NCBI GenBank assembly: GCA_022823365.1
Contig: JAJDXG010000002.1
Span: 44,385-108,384, forward strand
Direction of reading: 5' to 3'
Source: Gemmatimonadota bacterium
Lineage (GTDB): Bacteria > Gemmatimonadota > Gemmatimonadetes > Longimicrobiales > Gaopeijiaceae
Length of the DNA stretch: 64,000 nucleotides
Shown: positions 62,580 to 64,000 of the stretch, in pieces
Position numbering within the stretch: the first letter of the stretch is position 1
Layout: every line of letters begins with the position of its first letter
Position numbers and translations under genes: made by a program
Notes under the pieces: model-generated
What the model was told of the DNA's origin: nothing
Databases searched by the model: none
The model's input: only the letters and a program-made list of their open reading frames with translations

Positions 62580-63799
62580 CGTCCCGGCCCGGAGGAAGGA
62601 GCCGCGCCCGCCGGCGTGGCTCCGCCACCCGCCGGGACATCCCCCTCGGCGAGCTGGACCGCCGCGTCGTGCCCGAGGAAATGGTGGCCATCGACGAGCA
62701 CGATCTCTCCGGGATCGACCATCGAGGTCTCCGGGTTCTCGACGATCTCCACCACCCGGTCGTTCTCCAGTCCCGTAGTGACGTAGCGCCACTCGGTGCG
62801 GCCGATTTCTCCCTCCTCCTCATTGAAGACGAAGAGCATGGTGCGCCGGTCGCGCTCCAGCACCGCCGAGCGTGGGACTAGGATGCGCTCGGTGAAGTGC
62901 TGCGCGTCCAGCGAGACGCTCGCGTACATCCCCGGCTTGATCCTGCCGCCGGGGTTGGAGAGCAGCACGGTCACGCGCGCCGAGCGGGTTTCGAGGTCGA
63001 TGACCGGGTTGATGGTCTCCACCGTGCCGGTGAAGGTTTCGCCCGGGAACGCGGCGAAGGTCATAGTGGCGCGCCGGCCCTCTTCGAGGAGTCCGATCTC
63101 GCCCTCCAGCACCTGGGCTTCGACCTTGATGGGGTCCAGCTCAACGACGGTGACCAGCTCTTCGGCCTGGGCCACGAACTGTCCGGGCACGACCCGCAGG
63201 TCGGCGACCCGCCCGCCGAAGGGAGCGCCGATGCGCGTCCACGACAGCTCCAGCTCCGCCTGGCGAACGTTCACCGTGGCCTCGTCCAGACCGCTGCGCG
63301 AGCGAGCCACGCGCGCCCGCTCCGCGCGCACCCCGGCATCCGCGATCTCGTCGTCGAAGAGCACGATCTGTTCGTAGTCGGCCTGGGCCCCGGTGAGAGC
63401 GCTGTTGGCGCGCGCCAGCGCCAGCGCGTACTCGGTGGTGTCGATCTGGATGAGGAAGGCGTTCGAATCGACAGGATCGTTTTCCCGAACCGCGACCTCC
63501 CGCACCTGGCCGGCCACGCGAGCCGAGAGAGTGGCGCGCCGGAACGCGGCCGCACCTCCCGACGCCGTGATGCGGATCCAGAGCGTATCTCGCAGCACGC
63601 GCGCCCCGCTGACCGGCTGCGCGCGTCGGGCGAAGCTCTCCAGCGAGGCCTCGGGCACTTCGAGCGTCGTTGCTTCAGCAGAGGTTGCGGCGTCCTCTTC
63701 CTCCGGGGCGGGGCGCAGTCTCAGGTAGATCCCCCCACCGAGCAGGGCCGCGATGATCACCACGGTCGTAACTCCCAGCGTCGTCTTCGAAAAGCTCAT
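62576..63799 (-). CDS. RND efflux periplasmic adaptor (membrane fusion protein)
   Basis: A 407-residue adaptor anchored by one N-terminal helix (TLGVTTVVIIAALLGGGIYL). A split lipoyl domain (ATLSARVAGQVREVAVRENDPV and ELELSWTRIGAPFGGRVADLRVVPGQFV) flanks an alpha-helical hairpin; the beta-barrel (EGEIGLLEEGRRATMTF) and membrane-proximal domains follow. ATG 63799 with aagga upstream is chosen; in-frame ATG 63829 and GTG 63847 are alternatives. First gene of the efflux operon. Acidic linker EEEDAATSAEA follows the anchor. Confidence 0.92.
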   Translation of the reverse strand: MSFSKTTLGVTTVVIIAALLGGGIYLRLRPAPEEEDAATSAEATTLEVPEASLESFARRAQPVSGARVLRDTLWIRITASGGAAAFRRATLSARVAGQVREVAVRENDPVDSNAFLIQIDTTEYALALARANSALTGAQADYEQIVLFDDEIADAGVRAERARVARSRSGLDEATVNVRQAELELSWTRIGAPFGGRVADLRVVPGQFVAQAEELVTVVELDPIKVEAQVLEGEIGLLEEGRRATMTFAAFPGETFTGTVETINPVIDLETRSARVTVLLSNPGGRIKPGMYASVSLDAQHFTERILVPRSAVLERDRRTMLFVFNEEEGEIGRTEWRYVTTGLENDRVVEIVENPETSMVDPGEIVLVDGHHFLGHDAAVQLAEGDVPAGGGATPAGAAPSSGPGR

Positions 63800-63863
63800 G
63801 GGCCGTGTTCCTTCAGGTCGCTGGCTCATCCGCAGGGTGTACCCCACGGCACACCGAAAGGGG

Positions 63864-63869
63864 ATTATA
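63864..63869 (-). promoter_or_regulatory. Putative -10 element of the efflux operon promoter
   Basis: On the minus strand a perfect TATAAT lies about 65 bases before the adaptor ATG, in an otherwise GC-rich gap. No good -35 hexamer is present at 16-18 bases, so an activator may be needed or the match may be chance. Confidence 0.4.
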
Positions 63870-63883
63870 TACCCGGGTTGACG

Positions 63884-64000
63884 TTACTCGTCTTTTTTTG
63901 CGGATTTCGGGTCGCGGGAGACGACCTTTCCCGGCCGGTAGCGTAGCACCGCCCTGGCGACCTCTTCGGGCGTAGCGCCCTTGTAATCCGCCTTCAGGCC
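63884..64000 (-). CDS. C-terminal end of an unidentified protein
   Basis: The frame is open from the right edge to a TAA at 63884-63886, giving 38 residues: LKADYKGATPEEVARAVLRYRPG, then a lysine-rich tail (KSAKKDE). The TPEEVARAVLR helix looks like genuine coding sequence and codon use matches the neighbours. Too short to assign. It is upstream of the efflux operon on the same strand, separated by 84 bases. Confidence 0.5.
   Translation of the reverse strand, partial: GLKADYKGATPEEVARAVLRYRPGKVVSRDPKSAKKDE

Overview
The window is GC-rich, gene-dense bacterial DNA from a Gram-negative organism. It has SusC/SusD-type TonB receptor pairs, lipoproteins with clear lipoboxes, an RND/MFP/TolC efflux set, outer-membrane barrels and a periplasmic quinohaemoprotein. 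High GC, many SusCD and orphan TonB-plug-type proteins, and ordinary housekeeping genes together fit Gemmatimonadota best. That is an inference from gene content, not from a marker gene. No rRNA, tRNA, CRISPR, insertion sequence or phage gene was recognised.

Layout. 1-13.2 kb is housekeeping: end of ftsY, recG, asnS, mazG (-), alr, cdd, an outer-membrane barrel, miaB, a LapA-like protein and comEC. Many genes here overlap by 1-4 bases. 13.3-16.5 kb holds fructose-1,6-bisphosphatase, a pair of lipoproteins (one leucine-rich) and a small plug-like lipoprotein, closed by a strong hairpin terminator. 16.6-21 kb is a minus-strand susC/susD pair with an apparent promoter and three tandem 11-bp repeats in its leader. 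21.1-27.5 kb carries a thioesterase, a Tat-exported M20 hydrolase, a secreted regulatory-domain protein, a lipoprotein amidohydrolase, an unknown protein and a lipid-anchored TonB plug without a barrel.

27.8-46.2 kb is the main accessory unit: twelve same-strand genes, mostly overlapping or closely spaced. They encode SusC, SusD, a secreted alpha/alpha-toroid-like protein, an Nramp-fold transporter, a NagB-like protein, a PcRGLX/YetA-type lyase lipoprotein, a PQQ/cytochrome c dehydrogenase, a secreted amidohydrolase, an SDR mannonate oxidoreductase, mannonate dehydratase, KDPG aldolase and KDG kinase. Read together: outer-membrane glycan import, periplasmic depolymerisation and oxidation, inner-membrane uptake, then fructuronate > mannonate > KDG > KDPG > pyruvate + glyceraldehyde-3-phosphate. 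A glucuronate-containing polymer is the likely substrate. No uronate isomerase (UxaC) or sulfatase is present in the window.

46.2-48.5 kb is a YtrA-type GntR regulator with an ABC ATPase and permease, behind a nested inverted-repeat operator. 48.6-51.9 kb has an SRPBCC protein, a class A beta-lactamase-like lipoprotein, a CDGSH protein and ispG. 51.9-63.8 kb is one long minus-strand run: MFP, TolC, two RND pumps, gltX, a secreted protein and a TPR protein. A partial gene enters at the right edge.

Items most worth following up are the in-frame joining of cytidine deaminase to a lipoprotein, the C11 tract just before the fbp start, the 11-bp repeat array before susC, the barrel-less plug lipoprotein, and the uronate operon's Nramp-like and NagB-like proteins that lack canonical residues.
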